A stretch of 64,000 nucleotides of DNA. It comes from Arcicella lustrica (lineage in GTDB: Bacteria > Bacteroidota > Bacteroidia > Cytophagales > Spirosomataceae). The notes beneath the pieces are model-generated. The model was not told the DNA's origin. It ran no database searches and worked only from the letters and a program-made list of their open reading frames with translations. Shown here piece after piece: positions 53,953-63,252 of this stretch (within the stretch, counting starts at the first letter, position 1; each line of letters opens with the position of its first letter). The translations under genes were made by a program, and so were the position numbers. The stretch spans positions 62,001 through 126,000 of the forward strand of contig NZ_JAYGIM010000007.1 in NCBI RefSeq assembly GCF_034930985.1, in the 5' to 3' direction.

Positions 53953-54043
53953 TGATTTATGGAGTATCTATAATGGTAGCTGAGATAGCCGCAATATCAG
54001 ATATTGATAAATGAGGTTGTCTCAATATGCAATTATTTAAAGG

Positions 54044-54874
54044 TTACTTCTTAAATAACTGTTCGAAATTACTGACAGCTAAGTTTAGCTGAATAATATT
54101 ATTGATGTCAACATTACTTTTGGTAGCATTGTTAAACTTGAAAATTGTTTGTTGCATATAGCCTGCTTCAACGGCTAGATATTTGTTGAATTTATAGCCA
54201 AGCCCAATTAATACCCTGTTTTGGTCTAATAAATTTGTATTTGCAACTTGCTCGCCTGTATTTACAAATAGTTCATTGTACGTTTGGGCATACAATGTAT
54301 TATCATCCATTTTAGCATGGTTGATTGGCACAGTTACTTTTAATTGATAACGAAAACGTTCTTTGAAAGTAGTGGTAGAAAAATCGCCACCATACAAAAA
54401 GCTTTTGTTGTTTACATCTTGATTTTGTCCGAACCAACGAAATTCATAGCGCAATCTATTGTCTATACGTACTCTTCCAAAATTTTGCGTTAACATTACT
54501 TGTGGAGAAACACGGATTTCTGAAAAGAAAGCATACGGCTCACCCTCTTTAAAACGGTTTGAACCAATCCAGCCTAAAGGCATTAAAGAAAAACGAATAT
54601 TTGGATTGAATTGATAATGCAACCAAGGACGAAAAACATGCTGATTAAGATTATTATAAGGGTCTCCAGTTGTTGTTTGGGAATTATAATCTCCTTGCAT
54701 GTCTTCACGACGATGCTGATTTTCTAATTGCCAAGTGAATTTCCCTGCAATTTTTCCTGAAATATTGATGTCTGTCCAACCATTAGCAATATGATAATAC
54801 TGTCGTGGACTTTGAGAAAAGGACGAGTTTGACAAGGTCAGCAATAAAATTGCAGACAGAATAACGTTTTTCAT
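54044..54874 (-). CDS. DUF2490 outer-membrane beta-barrel protein
   Basis: 276 aa with a signal peptide (about 1-20, SNSSFSQ). Amphipathic strands (GWTDINISGKIAGKFTWQLENQHRRED and similar) and a terminal region KSNVDINNIIQLNLAVSNF match DUF2490, a predicted barrel family often near transporter genes. It lies between the Pit transporter and the porin, same strand, 91 bases from the porin. Function unknown. Confidence 0.85.
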   Translation of the reverse strand: MKNVILSAILLLTLSNSSFSQSPRQYYHIANGWTDINISGKIAGKFTWQLENQHRREDMQGDYNSQTTTGDPYNNLNQHVFRPWLHYQFNPNIRFSLMPLGWIGSNRFKEGEPYAFFSEIRVSPQVMLTQNFGRVRIDNRLRYEFRWFGQNQDVNNKSFLYGGDFSTTTFKERFRYQLKVTVPINHAKMDDNTLYAQTYNELFVNTGEQVANTNLLDQNRVLIGLGYKFNKYLAVEAGYMQQTIFKFNNATKSNVDINNIIQLNLAVSNFEQLFKK

Positions 54875-54926
54875 TTGGATTTTCTATATTGGTAGTTGGG
54901 GTAATTGCAATGTAAGCGGGTACTTA

Positions 54927-54960
54927 AAGAGCGTATGAAATTATTTCCATACGCCCTCTT
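54927..54960 (-). terminator. Weak hairpin after the phosphate transporter gene
   Basis: AAGAGCGTATG and CATACGCCCTCTT pair with a one- or two-base bulge around a 10-base loop, 12 bases past the transporter stop. Confidence 0.5.
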
Positions 54961-54972
54961 GAAATTTTAATA

Positions 54973-56427
54973 CTAACCGATAATTGTACGGAGTAAATAG
55001 AATATTGTAGCAGATACTAAAATCGTAACAGGCAAAGTAAGTACCCAAGCCATTACGATACTTTTAACAGTACCACCTTGTAAGTTTTTAATACCTTTTG
55101 AAGCTACCATCGAACCTGCAATACCCGAAGAAAGTACGTGCGTAGTTGATACAGGCCATTTATAAATAGTAGATAATGCAATGGTAAATGAAGCAACTAA
55201 TTCAGCAGAAGCACCTTGTGCATACGATAAATGTTGTTTCCCGATTTTTTCACCTACAGTTACTACAATACGTTTCCAGCCAATCATTGTTCCTAAACCT
55301 AAAGAAAGAGCAATCATCCACATTACCCAAGTCGGAGCAAAGTCTGTTAATGATGATAAACCAGAACCAGAATTTCCAAAAGTAAAGAAAGCAGGAGAAG
55401 AACCAGCAGTTGCTTTTTTCAAAGCACTTTTATCGTCTTTACTCAAACTAACTGCGTCACTTTCAGATAATTTTTTAGCGTATTTATTGATTGATAAAAC
55501 ATCTTTACGAATTTCTAATTTTTTCTCAACCGTCAAATTATCGTTTGTAAGTGTTTTATCTTCTAAAATTGTAGTTAAACCTGTAGTTGCTTTAATGATT
55601 TTATGATAACCTTCTTTCTCTGTTGCTGATAATTTCGTAGTATCAATTTTAGTAATTACTTGTTGAACAGTATTTACTTCTGCTTGCAATTTGAATGGAT
55701 CAACATCAGTATTGATGGCAAAATAGCCCGGTAAAAAAGCAATCAAAATCATCATTACTAAACCTATTCCTTTTTGTCCATCGTTACGACCGTGGAAAAA
55801 ACTTACTAAAGTACAAGTAGTAAATAATATCACACGAATCCACATTGGTGGAGGAGTATCTTTTTTAGGCTCTTTGAAAATATCTTTATTAGAGATACCT
55901 TTTTTCATGATATACATTAATACGATTGCTACTGCAAAACCGAATAATGGAGATAATAAAAGAGCTCTACCGATTTCGATGGCTTTGTCCCAGTTTACGG
56001 TTTCTAAACCTGCTTTATTTTCAGGTAAAAGTGCATAACCTACACCAATACCAATAATAGAACCAATTAATGTATGCGAAGAAGAAGCTGGAATACCAAA
56101 ATACCAAGTACCCAAATTCCAAAGAATAGCAGTAATCAACATCGCTAATGCTGTTGCCATGGAATGATAAACATTGGGGTCGATGAGGAGCTCTGTGGGC
56201 AGCAAACCAATAATCGACATGGTAACACCAACACCACCAGTAAGTAATCCTAAGAAATTCATAAATCCAGACCAAACTACTGCTTGTGTAGGTTTTAATG
56301 AATTTGTATAAATTACTGTAGCTACGGCATTTGCTGTATCGTGAAAGCCATTGACGAACTCAAAGGCACAAGCCAAAAACAAACACAGGAAAAGTAAAAT
56401 GAATAGAGAAGTTTCTAATCCGAACAT
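54973..56427 (-). CDS. PiT-family inorganic phosphate permease
   Basis: 484 aa. About ten membrane helices. The duplicated family signature appears as FVNGFHDTANAVATVIYTN (N-half) and AELVASFTIALSTIYKWPVSTTH (C-half); FHGRNDGQKGIG is another. A hydrophilic insert of about 100 residues (about 245-350, Lys/Thr-rich) separates the halves. It imports phosphate with a cation. It has its own promoter and a weak terminator, followed by the DUF2490 and porin genes. Confidence 0.95.
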   Translation of the reverse strand: MFGLETSLFILLFLCLFLACAFEFVNGFHDTANAVATVIYTNSLKPTQAVVWSGFMNFLGLLTGGVGVTMSIIGLLPTELLIDPNVYHSMATALAMLITAILWNLGTWYFGIPASSSHTLIGSIIGIGVGYALLPENKAGLETVNWDKAIEIGRALLLSPLFGFAVAIVLMYIMKKGISNKDIFKEPKKDTPPPMWIRVILFTTCTLVSFFHGRNDGQKGIGLVMMILIAFLPGYFAINTDVDPFKLQAEVNTVQQVITKIDTTKLSATEKEGYHKIIKATTGLTTILEDKTLTNDNLTVEKKLEIRKDVLSINKYAKKLSESDAVSLSKDDKSALKKATAGSSPAFFTFGNSGSGLSSLTDFAPTWVMWMIALSLGLGTMIGWKRIVVTVGEKIGKQHLSYAQGASAELVASFTIALSTIYKWPVSTTHVLSSGIAGSMVASKGIKNLQGGTVKSIVMAWVLTLPVTILVSATIFYLLRTIIG

Positions 56428-56548
56428 TATTTTTATTGATTTGAAGAGCGACGAATCACTCTAATGTTAATATGAAAATTTACAAAAACTTTTACAGTAA
56501 TAAGTAAATCTTCAATTATCGTGGTTTTTCATATTGGTAATTTCGCCA

Positions 56549-56576
56549 CAAAGGTATAAATACTTAGTTATCGCAA
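56549..56576 (-). promoter_or_regulatory. Promoter of the phosphate permease
   Basis: On the minus strand TTG (56574-56576), 17 bases, TACCTTTG (56549-56556). Leader of about 115 bases to the ATG at 56427. Confidence 0.55.
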
Positions 56577-56691
56577 TGTTAAGGAATTATTAAATCTAGT
56601 GTTTACAAATAATAATCGCCTATATTTATACTTATCATAGTTTTTATAGCACTTTGGTGTTGTGTATTGTAATGATTATGAATTGATTAGC

Positions 56692-57684
56692 CTAATCTTC
56701 TAAAATATTTCCCATAAAAGTATTCTTAAAAGCAAAGGATAAAAGTAAAAAAGCGATTGACCATCTTAAATATGGATGATAGAAATCACGAACATTTCTA
56801 GATTTATTTTGCTTGATTTCAACTTTTTCTAAAAGGTTAATTTCTTCAAAAATGGTTTCTAAAGATTTGGCATCTTTTGCTCTAAAAAATTTCCCCTCGC
56901 TTACTTTCGCAATTTCACGAAGTGTCCCTTCATCAACTTTTTCGGTTACATTCTTATTACTTCCTACTGCAATGGTGTAAACCCGAATGCCAAAAGCTTT
57001 GGCGAGTTGTGCCGATGTTACTGGGTCGAGATTTCCAGCGGTATTGTCTCCATCAGAAATCAGAATGGCTACTTTACTTTTTGAATCAATTTCTCTCAAA
57101 CGGTTGATACACATTCCCAAAGCATTACCAATGGCTGTGCCAGATGTTTTAATCAAATCAGAAGAAATTTCATCTACATAATCTTGTAACATTTCATAGT
57201 CAGTCGTAAGTGGACAAAGGGAATATGGTTCTCCAGAAAAAATAACCATTCCGATTCTATCGTACAATCTGCCACCGATAAATTTCTTCGCTACATGCTG
57301 TGCAACTGCAAGTCTTGTTGGCGGAATATCTTTGCTGTCCATTGATTTTGAAATATCCAAAGCCAACATAATATCAATTCCATCTGAAAATTCTTCCGTT
57401 TCTGAAACTACTCTTTGCGGACGAGCCAAGGCTAAAAACATTGAAGTAATTGATAATAACAAAAAGATAGCGGGTACAAATCGTAAATAACTTATCCAGT
57501 TAGATTGAATATCGTTGGCAGGAAAAGCAATGTTTAATTTTTGAATAGCATTGCCACGCAACCAACTTCTGATTAAAAACAATAGCGGAATGATGGGTAA
57601 ACTATATAAAAAGAAAGGATTTGCCCAATCAAAACTTGAAAGGGTAGATGGTAAAAACCAATATTTTATAAACCAATCTTCCAT
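56692..57684 (-). CDS. VWA-domain membrane protein (BatA/BatB-like)
   Basis: 330 aa. Membrane helices near residues 20-38, 60-80 and at the C-terminus (about 305-325) flank a von Willebrand A domain with MIDAS motif DISKSM (DxSxS), SGTAIGNALG (Thr) and ISDGDNTAGN (Asp). The leading part is the BatA signature. It is the third gene of a DUF58, Tpr/BatD-like, VWA set on the minus strand. Bat proteins were described as aerotolerance proteins, but the mechanism is unclear. Confidence 0.92.
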   Translation of the reverse strand: MEDWFIKYWFLPSTLSSFDWANPFFLYSLPIIPLLFLIRSWLRGNAIQKLNIAFPANDIQSNWISYLRFVPAIFLLLSITSMFLALARPQRVVSETEEFSDGIDIMLALDISKSMDSKDIPPTRLAVAQHVAKKFIGGRLYDRIGMVIFSGEPYSLCPLTTDYEMLQDYVDEISSDLIKTSGTAIGNALGMCINRLREIDSKSKVAILISDGDNTAGNLDPVTSAQLAKAFGIRVYTIAVGSNKNVTEKVDEGTLREIAKVSEGKFFRAKDAKSLETIFEEINLLEKVEIKQNKSRNVRDFYHPYLRWSIAFLLLSFAFKNTFMGNILED

Positions 57685-57702
57685 AAAATTGCTTGATACT
57701 CA

Positions 57703-58800
57703 TCAAGTGCTTTGTACTAATACTTGTCTGTGTTTTCTGTAAAGGCTTTCAGCGAGTTCTTGAAGAATATTCAAAGAACTTGCTGTTGTTTTAGAGTAAA
57801 TACCTCCATAAACAGTGGCATCAATTTCCCTGAGGGCATCCGACAAGCGGTTATCTTGTAAATTATCTAAAATTTCTTTTGTGGTAAAAGTAGTAAACGG
57901 CTTGTTTTCAAGACGCTCTACATATTTTTTCCAGAGAATTACTGCTTTTTCTACATTTTCCAAACCTTTTTTCTTGTCGTCGGTAGCTCTGCTTAATCTT
58001 TGGAAAAGTCTTAGATATTCATCGTAACGACGTTTAAACCTGAATAATTTAATTTGTCTTTTGATAGGAGTACCAAAAAACCAGAAAGTCAATACGCCCA
58101 AAAAGCTTAAACCAATAATAAATAAAAAAATTAAAGGATAATTGGGTTGTTGCGATAAAGGAATTACTTGGGTATCTTTTTTCAGAGACATTGTGTCCAT
58201 TTCTCCGCTTGCTGAAATTGTACCTTGCAAACGAACATAATCTATCGGTGCAAAAACACGAGTACAATCAAGATTATCTCTTACAAAAACAGGCAAGCTA
58301 AGTTCCTGAACTGACAATACTTCAAATGAAATTAAGGTATAAATGGCACTATCAAGGCTACCTTTGGGATTGGTAACTGTCGGAAAGTATTCTCTCGAAA
58401 CAAGTTCGAAAGGCGCAAAATTATAAGTTGAATCTGGAAAGAAAATATCGGCAGTAGGTTTGTGACGATAACTCAAAGCATATTTTATCGGTAAACCTAC
58501 TTTTAAACTATCACTCAAAAATTGTCCTTTGGGTGGTTGCCAATTCTGATTCTGCGCATTGATATTGGATGAAAAGAAAAGAAAAGATACAAGATATAAG
58601 ATACAAGATATAAGATTTGAGATATAAGATTTTAAGCTTAGTTGGTGAATGAGGAAATAAGAAATATGAGATGAAATTTGCCTTAAGCTAACCTTTAAGC
58701 TACAGATTTTTACCTGTAATGTTGTTGAAACTTTGCAGGAACGAAACTGTACAGATATTTCTTTTAATGAATCAGAAAATTTGATGATTGTGGACTTCAT
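57703..58800 (-). CDS. Membrane protein of the Bat-like operon (BatD/DUF4381-like)
   Basis: 365 aa from the ATG at 58800; this is the only ATG. A signal-like hydrophobic stretch (about 62-80, ISCILYLVSFLFFSSN) precedes a beta-rich extracytoplasmic part (TADIFFPDSTYNFAPFELV), a membrane helix (about 223-243, YPLIFLFIIGLSFLGVLTFW) and a cytoplasmic helical tail. The layout of beta domain, single TM and helical tail resembles BatD or DUF4381 proteins. The first 80 residues are odd: 14-bp tandem repeats encode part of the presumed signal peptide. The start may be wrong or may shift. Confidence 0.7.
   Translation of the reverse strand: MKSTIIKFSDSLKEISVQFRSCKVSTTLQVKICSLKVSLRQISSHISYFLIHQLSLKSYISNLISCILYLVSFLFFSSNINAQNQNWQPPKGQFLSDSLKVGLPIKYALSYRHKPTADIFFPDSTYNFAPFELVSREYFPTVTNPKGSLDSAIYTLISFEVLSVQELSLPVFVRDNLDCTRVFAPIDYVRLQGTISASGEMDTMSLKKDTQVIPLSQQPNYPLIFLFIIGLSFLGVLTFWFFGTPIKRQIKLFRFKRRYDEYLRLFQRLSRATDDKKKGLENVEKAVILWKKYVERLENKPFTTFTTKEILDNLQDNRLSDALREIDATVYGGIYSKTTASSLNILQELAESLYRKHRQVLVQST
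58585..58626 (-). repeat. Three 14-bp tandem units within the 5' coding part of the BatD-like gene
   Basis: Units AGATACAAGATATA (58585-58598, 58599-58612) and AGATTTGAGATATA (58613-58626). Unit length is not a multiple of three, so change of copy number shifts the reading frame. Confidence 0.7.
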
Positions 58801-58840
58801 TAAAAAAGGGTTTCATAAAATTTAATGAGCGACAGAAGCA

Positions 58841-59707
58841 CTACTTTCTTACTTTAAATAATTTTATCAATTTAGGAACATAATCTTCCGAAGCATCAAT
58901 GGCTAAATAGTTTGCTCGGTGTTGTTTACATACCTGCTCTACTTGTTGTGAGTTTTTATCGAACAAAATCTTCATTCGATTTCTAAACCAACTTGATGAA
59001 GCATTTACCCAAATTGTTTTTCGAGTTTCGGTATCATAAACAGGAATGATTCCTAAACGTGGAAGATTCGTTTCTCGTTGGTCGAATAAGTGAATCACGA
59101 TTAAATCATGTTTTCGAGCCAAGGCTTTTAGGTTTTCTTCATAACCAGTATCAATAAAATCAGAAACCAAAATTACCAAACTTCTTCTTTTTAAAACATC
59201 CAAAGTAAAAAGAATCATTTTCTTCAAATTAGTACCAGTAGATTCTGTTTTGAGTTTAAATAATTCTAAAATGGTTTGGTAGCCATGTTTTAAAGTATTG
59301 GCAGGTTTGATGTATTTTTCTTTTTGGTCAGAAAAACAAAGTAAACCAACATGGCTGGCTTCCTTGATTGCCGATAAAGCTAAAACCCCACAGATTTCTT
59401 TGGTTGTATCTAATTTTGAACGGTCAGACCGACCCACATCTTGCGAAGCGCTTACATCTACCACAAAAAACACCGATTGTTCTTTTTCTTCTTTGAAGAT
59501 TTTCACATAAGTTCCGTGTCCTTTTGCTGAAGTATTCCAATCAATCAAACGAACGTCGTCACCATACTGATATTGGCGTAAATCGCTGAATTCTAGCCCA
59601 GAACCTTTGAAAATAGAATGAAAATTTCCCCGCATCTGTGAAGTAACAGCCTTGCGGATTTTGATTTCGTATTTATAAAGTTTGGCTAAAAATTCGTTGG
59701 GAGTCAT
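58841..59707 (-). CDS. DUF58 domain protein
   Basis: 288 aa, no membrane helix. The DUF58 hallmark is GSGLEFSDLRQYQYGDDVRLIDWNTSAK (seen in part), followed by FFVVDVSAS (VWA-like) and LVSDFIDTGYEENL. It belongs to the MoxR/DUF58/VWA type of gene set, with the BatD-like and VWA genes downstream. No MoxR ATPase gene is present in the window beside it. Possibly a chaperone-like factor for metalloprotein maturation or envelope function. Confidence 0.92.
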   Translation of the reverse strand: MTPNEFLAKLYKYEIKIRKAVTSQMRGNFHSIFKGSGLEFSDLRQYQYGDDVRLIDWNTSAKGHGTYVKIFKEEKEQSVFFVVDVSASQDVGRSDRSKLDTTKEICGVLALSAIKEASHVGLLCFSDQKEKYIKPANTLKHGYQTILELFKLKTESTGTNLKKMILFTLDVLKRRSLVILVSDFIDTGYEENLKALARKHDLIVIHLFDQRETNLPRLGIIPVYDTETRKTIWVNASSSWFRNRMKILFDKNSQQVEQVCKQHRANYLAIDASEDYVPKLIKLFKVRK

Positions 59708-59815
59708 CTATTGGTTCATTCGTCGAAGCTTCCTTCAAACAAAAATCATTTCATAATTTTACTTAAAAAACTTTCACAAGTTTAAAACTACCCAAATTCC
59801 CTGTAAATTTGAAAT

Positions 59816-60229
59816 ATGAGATTAATAATTCTGTTGTTAGCAACTTTGTTGATAGCTTGCGGTTCGGAAGATAAGCCCGCAAATTTGATAGAGCAAGATA
59901 AAATGTCAAAAATCTTGGCAGATGTTCATGAAGCGGAAGCTCGTGTCAATAATATGCACTTGGGCGGACAAGATTCTTCCTTGTTGGCATATCAACGTTT
60001 GCGATGGAAAATCATGAAGCAACATCAAACCGATACCGCTACTTTTAGAGTAAGTTTGAAGTATTATATTACGCATCCACCTGCTTTTAAAACAATGTAC
60101 GAGGATGTAAAAATAATATTAGAAAACCGACGAAAAGCTGTACAAACAGTTAAACCTAAAGTGGCTAAACGTGATACGTTAAAAAAAGCAACGAAAGCTA
60201 CCGTTAGCCAACCTGTAAAACAACCATGA
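59816..60229 (+). CDS. DUF4296 lipoprotein
   Basis: 137 aa. Lipobox LLIACG, then the DUF4296 pattern KMSKILADVHEAEARV and LKYYITHPPAFKTMYEDV, ending in a Lys-rich tail. Bacteroidota lipoproteins of unknown role. Its stop overlaps the next gene's start (ATGA). A TAAATTTG sits 4 bases upstream of the ATG, so a leaderless transcript is possible. Confidence 0.88.
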   Translation: MRLIILLLATLLIACGSEDKPANLIEQDKMSKILADVHEAEARVNNMHLGGQDSSLLAYQRLRWKIMKQHQTDTATFRVSLKYYITHPPAFKTMYEDVKIILENRRKAVQTVKPKVAKRDTLKKATKATVSQPVKQP

Positions 60230-61560
60230 TACATCTTTTCAAATCCTTATATTTTTCAAAAGTGGTGTTTCACTTCGTCGTTGGGATTGTCGTTTTGTTT
60301 GTGTTTGCTTTTGTGTTTCCTTGGTTGTTGGGAATCGCACAGTTGTGTTTTATGATTTTAATATTACTCTTGTTGGCAGACGGCATTATTCTTTTCATGG
60401 CTAAAAAAGGTATTTTTTGCAGAAGAGATGTGCCAGAAAGGCTTTCAAATGGTGATGAAAATCCGATTTCAATTTTTATAGAAAATCATTATAGCTTCTC
60501 AATCTTACTTGAAATTATTGATGAAATTCCTTTTCAGTTTCAGAAACGAGATTTACTTTTTCATACTTCCCTAAAATCTGCGGAACAACAAATTATTGAA
60601 TATCAACTTCGTCCAACCAAAAGAGGAGAGTACAGTTTCGGTTCAGTAAATGTTTATGTAAAAAGTCCCATTCGTTTATTACAGCGTCGTTTTCAGTTTT
60701 CTCAAGATAAAATGGTGGCAGTGTATCCATCATTTCTACAAATGCGAGCTTACGAATTGATGGCAATTTCAAACCGATTGACGGAATTGGGCATCAAGAA
60801 AATTCGTAGAATTGGACAAAGCCAAGAGTTTGAACAAATTCGCCAGTATGTTCAAGGGGATGATGTGCGGAGTATCAACTGGAAAGCTACCGCTCGCCGA
60901 AACGATTTGATGGTGAATGCTTATCAAGAAGAAAAATCACAAAATGTTTATTGTTTGATTGATAAAGGAAGAGTAATGCAAATGCCTTTCGATGGACTTT
61001 CTTTGCTAGATTATGCCATCAATGCCACGCTTATTCTATCGAACATTGCGATAAATAAACAAGATAAAGCAGGTGTAATTACTTTTTCGGATAGAATCGG
61101 ACAGGTTTTAACAGCCGATAAGAAGGCTGGGCAAATGACCAAAATCTTGGATTTATTGTATAAACAAAAAACTCGTTATATGGAAACTGACTATGAAGCT
61201 TTGTATATTCATGCCAAAACGCATATTCGTCAGCGAAGTCTTTTGTTATTGTACACAAATTTTGAAACGGTGGCTTCTATGCGGAGGCAATTGCCTTATT
61301 TTAGAAAATTAGCGAAAGACCATTTACTGATGGTTGTTTTCTTTGAAAATACAGCATTGAAAACATTGTTAGATAAACCAGCCGAAACAACAGAAGAAAT
61401 ATATCATAAAACGATTGCGGAAAAGTATTTTTACGAGAAACAGCAAATTGTACGAGAACTAGCTCAATATGGTATTCAAGCATTATTAACTGCTCCGCAA
61501 AATTTAACCGTGAATACCGTAAATAAGTATTTAGAACTTAAATCAAGAGGAATGATATAG
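60226..61560 (+). CDS. DUF58 membrane protein
   Basis: 444 aa. Two membrane helices at the N-terminus (about 12-31, 37-60), then the DUF58 domain: QSQEFEQIRQYVQGDDVRSINWKATARRNDLMVNAYQEEKSQNVY (in part) and LLLLYTNFETVA. It differs from the soluble DUF58 gene at 58841, which is divergent from it. It overlaps DUF4296 by 4 bases, so the two are co-translated. Role unknown. Confidence 0.92.
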   Translation: MIHLFKSLYFSKVVFHFVVGIVVLFVFAFVFPWLLGIAQLCFMILILLLLADGIILFMAKKGIFCRRDVPERLSNGDENPISIFIENHYSFSILLEIIDEIPFQFQKRDLLFHTSLKSAEQQIIEYQLRPTKRGEYSFGSVNVYVKSPIRLLQRRFQFSQDKMVAVYPSFLQMRAYELMAISNRLTELGIKKIRRIGQSQEFEQIRQYVQGDDVRSINWKATARRNDLMVNAYQEEKSQNVYCLIDKGRVMQMPFDGLSLLDYAINATLILSNIAINKQDKAGVITFSDRIGQVLTADKKAGQMTKILDLLYKQKTRYMETDYEALYIHAKTHIRQRSLLLLYTNFETVASMRRQLPYFRKLAKDHLLMVVFFENTALKTLLDKPAETTEEIYHKTIAEKYFYEKQQIVRELAQYGIQALLTAPQNLTVNTVNKYLELKSRGMI

Positions 61561-61612
61561 GGGTACTCAGGTATCGGATTTCTGATATCAGCTAAACAAC
61601 TCGACGAGAAAC

Positions 61613-61655
61613 AAAAAAGCCTAAAAGTGAATTTTAAATACTTTTAGGCTTTTTT
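61613..61655 (+). terminator. Terminator of the DUF4296-DUF58 unit
   Basis: 16-base arms AAAAAAGCCTAAAAGT (61613-61628) and complement (61640-61655) with an 11-base loop and a T-tract. Confidence 0.88.
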
Positions 61656-61757
61656 TGTTGATAATTAAGTAGTGTAATATTTAAACTTCAGCGGAAGACG
61701 GCTCTCAATCACAACGGCAGAGCATTCCTCACTCACAATTCACAACTCTTAACTACT

Positions 61758-62582
61758 CTAAACTGCTCCCATCACATAAATTGCTCCTTTTGGTCCAGCT
61801 TCTGTAGTGCTTCCGCCAGTATTTTCTAATGAAATAGCAAAAGCAACAGCATTAGAGAAAGATTTCATTTTCAAAATACTTGCATTGCCTTCAATCATGC
61901 CAGCATCAACAGGTTTGCCATCAACAATTGCCCAAAGTTGATATTGTTTGCCAGAAGGCACATTTGGCAAATTGAGCCCAGATAAGTAAACAGCTTCACT
62001 GGTTTTGTCGAAGTAAACCAAAGCCTTCGCATTTGGAAAATCAGGTTGTCCCGCCAAAGGAATTACTTTCACATTAGGGTTTTGAAGAATGGCTACTTCT
62101 TCTTGATAATTAGCTTTTAAGGTTTGTCCTTCTTGTGCTAAAATTTGATTTTGAGATTCTAAGGCAAGTAATTTATCCTCAGATTTTTGCCAATTGCTAA
62201 AGAACCAAACATTTCCTGCAATACTTAAAGCCAAAAGTACCCATGAAGCTGCCATTCGCCAAGTATTAGTTGTTTTCAGCGACTTGATATTATTTTCTGG
62301 ATTGATGGCTGTTGGTATTTCTAGCGTTTGCCATCCTGTATTTTCAGTATTTGTATATTCTTTTTTAAGGGCTTCCATCACTCTATCCTTGAGAGCAACT
62401 GGAGGTTCCTGTTGAAATTGAAGTGCATAATTTTCAAGCGTACCCTGTAAAGCCATCAGTTCCATCTGAATGGCAGGATACTCTTCTGCAAGGCGTTCTA
62501 CCTCTGCGGTTTCCGCAGTATTGGTAGCTCCTAGCAAGTAGCTCTCCAAAATACCAGATTCTATGTATTCTTGAATGTTCAT
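61758..62582 (-). CDS. RskA-type anti-sigma factor
   Basis: 274 aa. N-terminal cytoplasmic sigma-binding part (1-90, SGILESYLLGATNTAETAEVERLAEEYP in part), one membrane helix (about 107-126, ASWVLLALSIAGNVWFF), a coiled coil and a C-terminal RskA domain (PSGKQYQLWAIVDGKPVDAGMIEG, in part). Anti-sigma-K factors of this type release the sigma after regulated proteolysis. It lies 82 bases after the ECF sigma gene on the same strand, and is the likely cognate regulator. Confidence 0.92.
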   Translation of the reverse strand: MNIQEYIESGILESYLLGATNTAETAEVERLAEEYPAIQMELMALQGTLENYALQFQQEPPVALKDRVMEALKKEYTNTENTGWQTLEIPTAINPENNIKSLKTTNTWRMAASWVLLALSIAGNVWFFSNWQKSEDKLLALESQNQILAQEGQTLKANYQEEVAILQNPNVKVIPLAGQPDFPNAKALVYFDKTSEAVYLSGLNLPNVPSGKQYQLWAIVDGKPVDAGMIEGNASILKMKSFSNAVAFAISLENTGGSTTEAGPKGAIYVMGAV

Positions 62583-62664
62583 TTTTTTAAACGTTAATCA
62601 TGGTTGATGTTTGTGAAAGAGTGATTTCTGATTTGCTTAAATTGAGCAATCATCAATCGTTCAA

Positions 62665-63252
62665 TTACAAATCAAAAAATCCAGAGAGGAAAATCAATCC
62701 GAGTTCAATAAAATACTGCCTTAATTGTACAATAGCAGATTTTACTCTTGTTTTGACCGTTCCTAGTGGAATACCAAATTCTTCAGAAACCTCCGCTTGT
62801 GTGTAACCTTTGAAATAAAGTAAATCAATAATTTGCTGATGTTCGGGACGAAGGTTTTCAATAACCTTTTTTATGCCGATGGCATCAATGTCAAACTGAC
62901 TTCCTCCTTGGCTATCGATGAAATTTACATGGTCATCGAGGTCGTGATTTTTCTGAGAATTTTGGAATTCTTGTGAACGAATTCTATCAATGGCTGTATT
63001 TCTAGCCACGTTTAGGATCCAAGTAAATAATGTACCTTTTGTGCGATTATAGCCTTCTATATTTCGCCAAATCTTCACAAAAGAGTCTTGCATGACATCA
63101 GCAGCGACTTCTTCTGAACGAACAATTTTCAGAATAACCCCATAAAGTGCTGAGGAATAATTATCATACAAGATGGAGAACCCTCGCTCATCCTTACTTT
63201 GCAATAAGGACACGAGTGCTTCTTCAGCTATAATGGTTTTGCGTTTAGACAT
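62665..63252 (-). CDS. ECF-family sigma factor (RpoE/SigK-like)
   Basis: 195 aa. Region 2 (LYGVILKIVRSEEVAADVMQDSFVKIWRNIEGYNRTKGTLFTWI, in part) and region 4 (VIENLRPEHQQIIDLLYFKGYTQAEVSEEFGIPLGTVKTRVKSAI, in part). In the order sigma, anti-sigma it forms the usual SigK-RskA-like pair. A FAS1-domain gene lies upstream on the same strand and may belong to its regulon. Confidence 0.93.
   Translation of the reverse strand: MSKRKTIIAEEALVSLLQSKDERGFSILYDNYSSALYGVILKIVRSEEVAADVMQDSFVKIWRNIEGYNRTKGTLFTWILNVARNTAIDRIRSQEFQNSQKNHDLDDHVNFIDSQGGSQFDIDAIGIKKVIENLRPEHQQIIDLLYFKGYTQAEVSEEFGIPLGTVKTRVKSAIVQLRQYFIELGLIFLSGFFDL

Noticed and set aside
59804..59811. TAAATTTG as a promoter -7 for the DUF4296 gene
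   Set aside because: It is only 4 bases from the ATG and would require a leaderless transcript; no -33 element seen.
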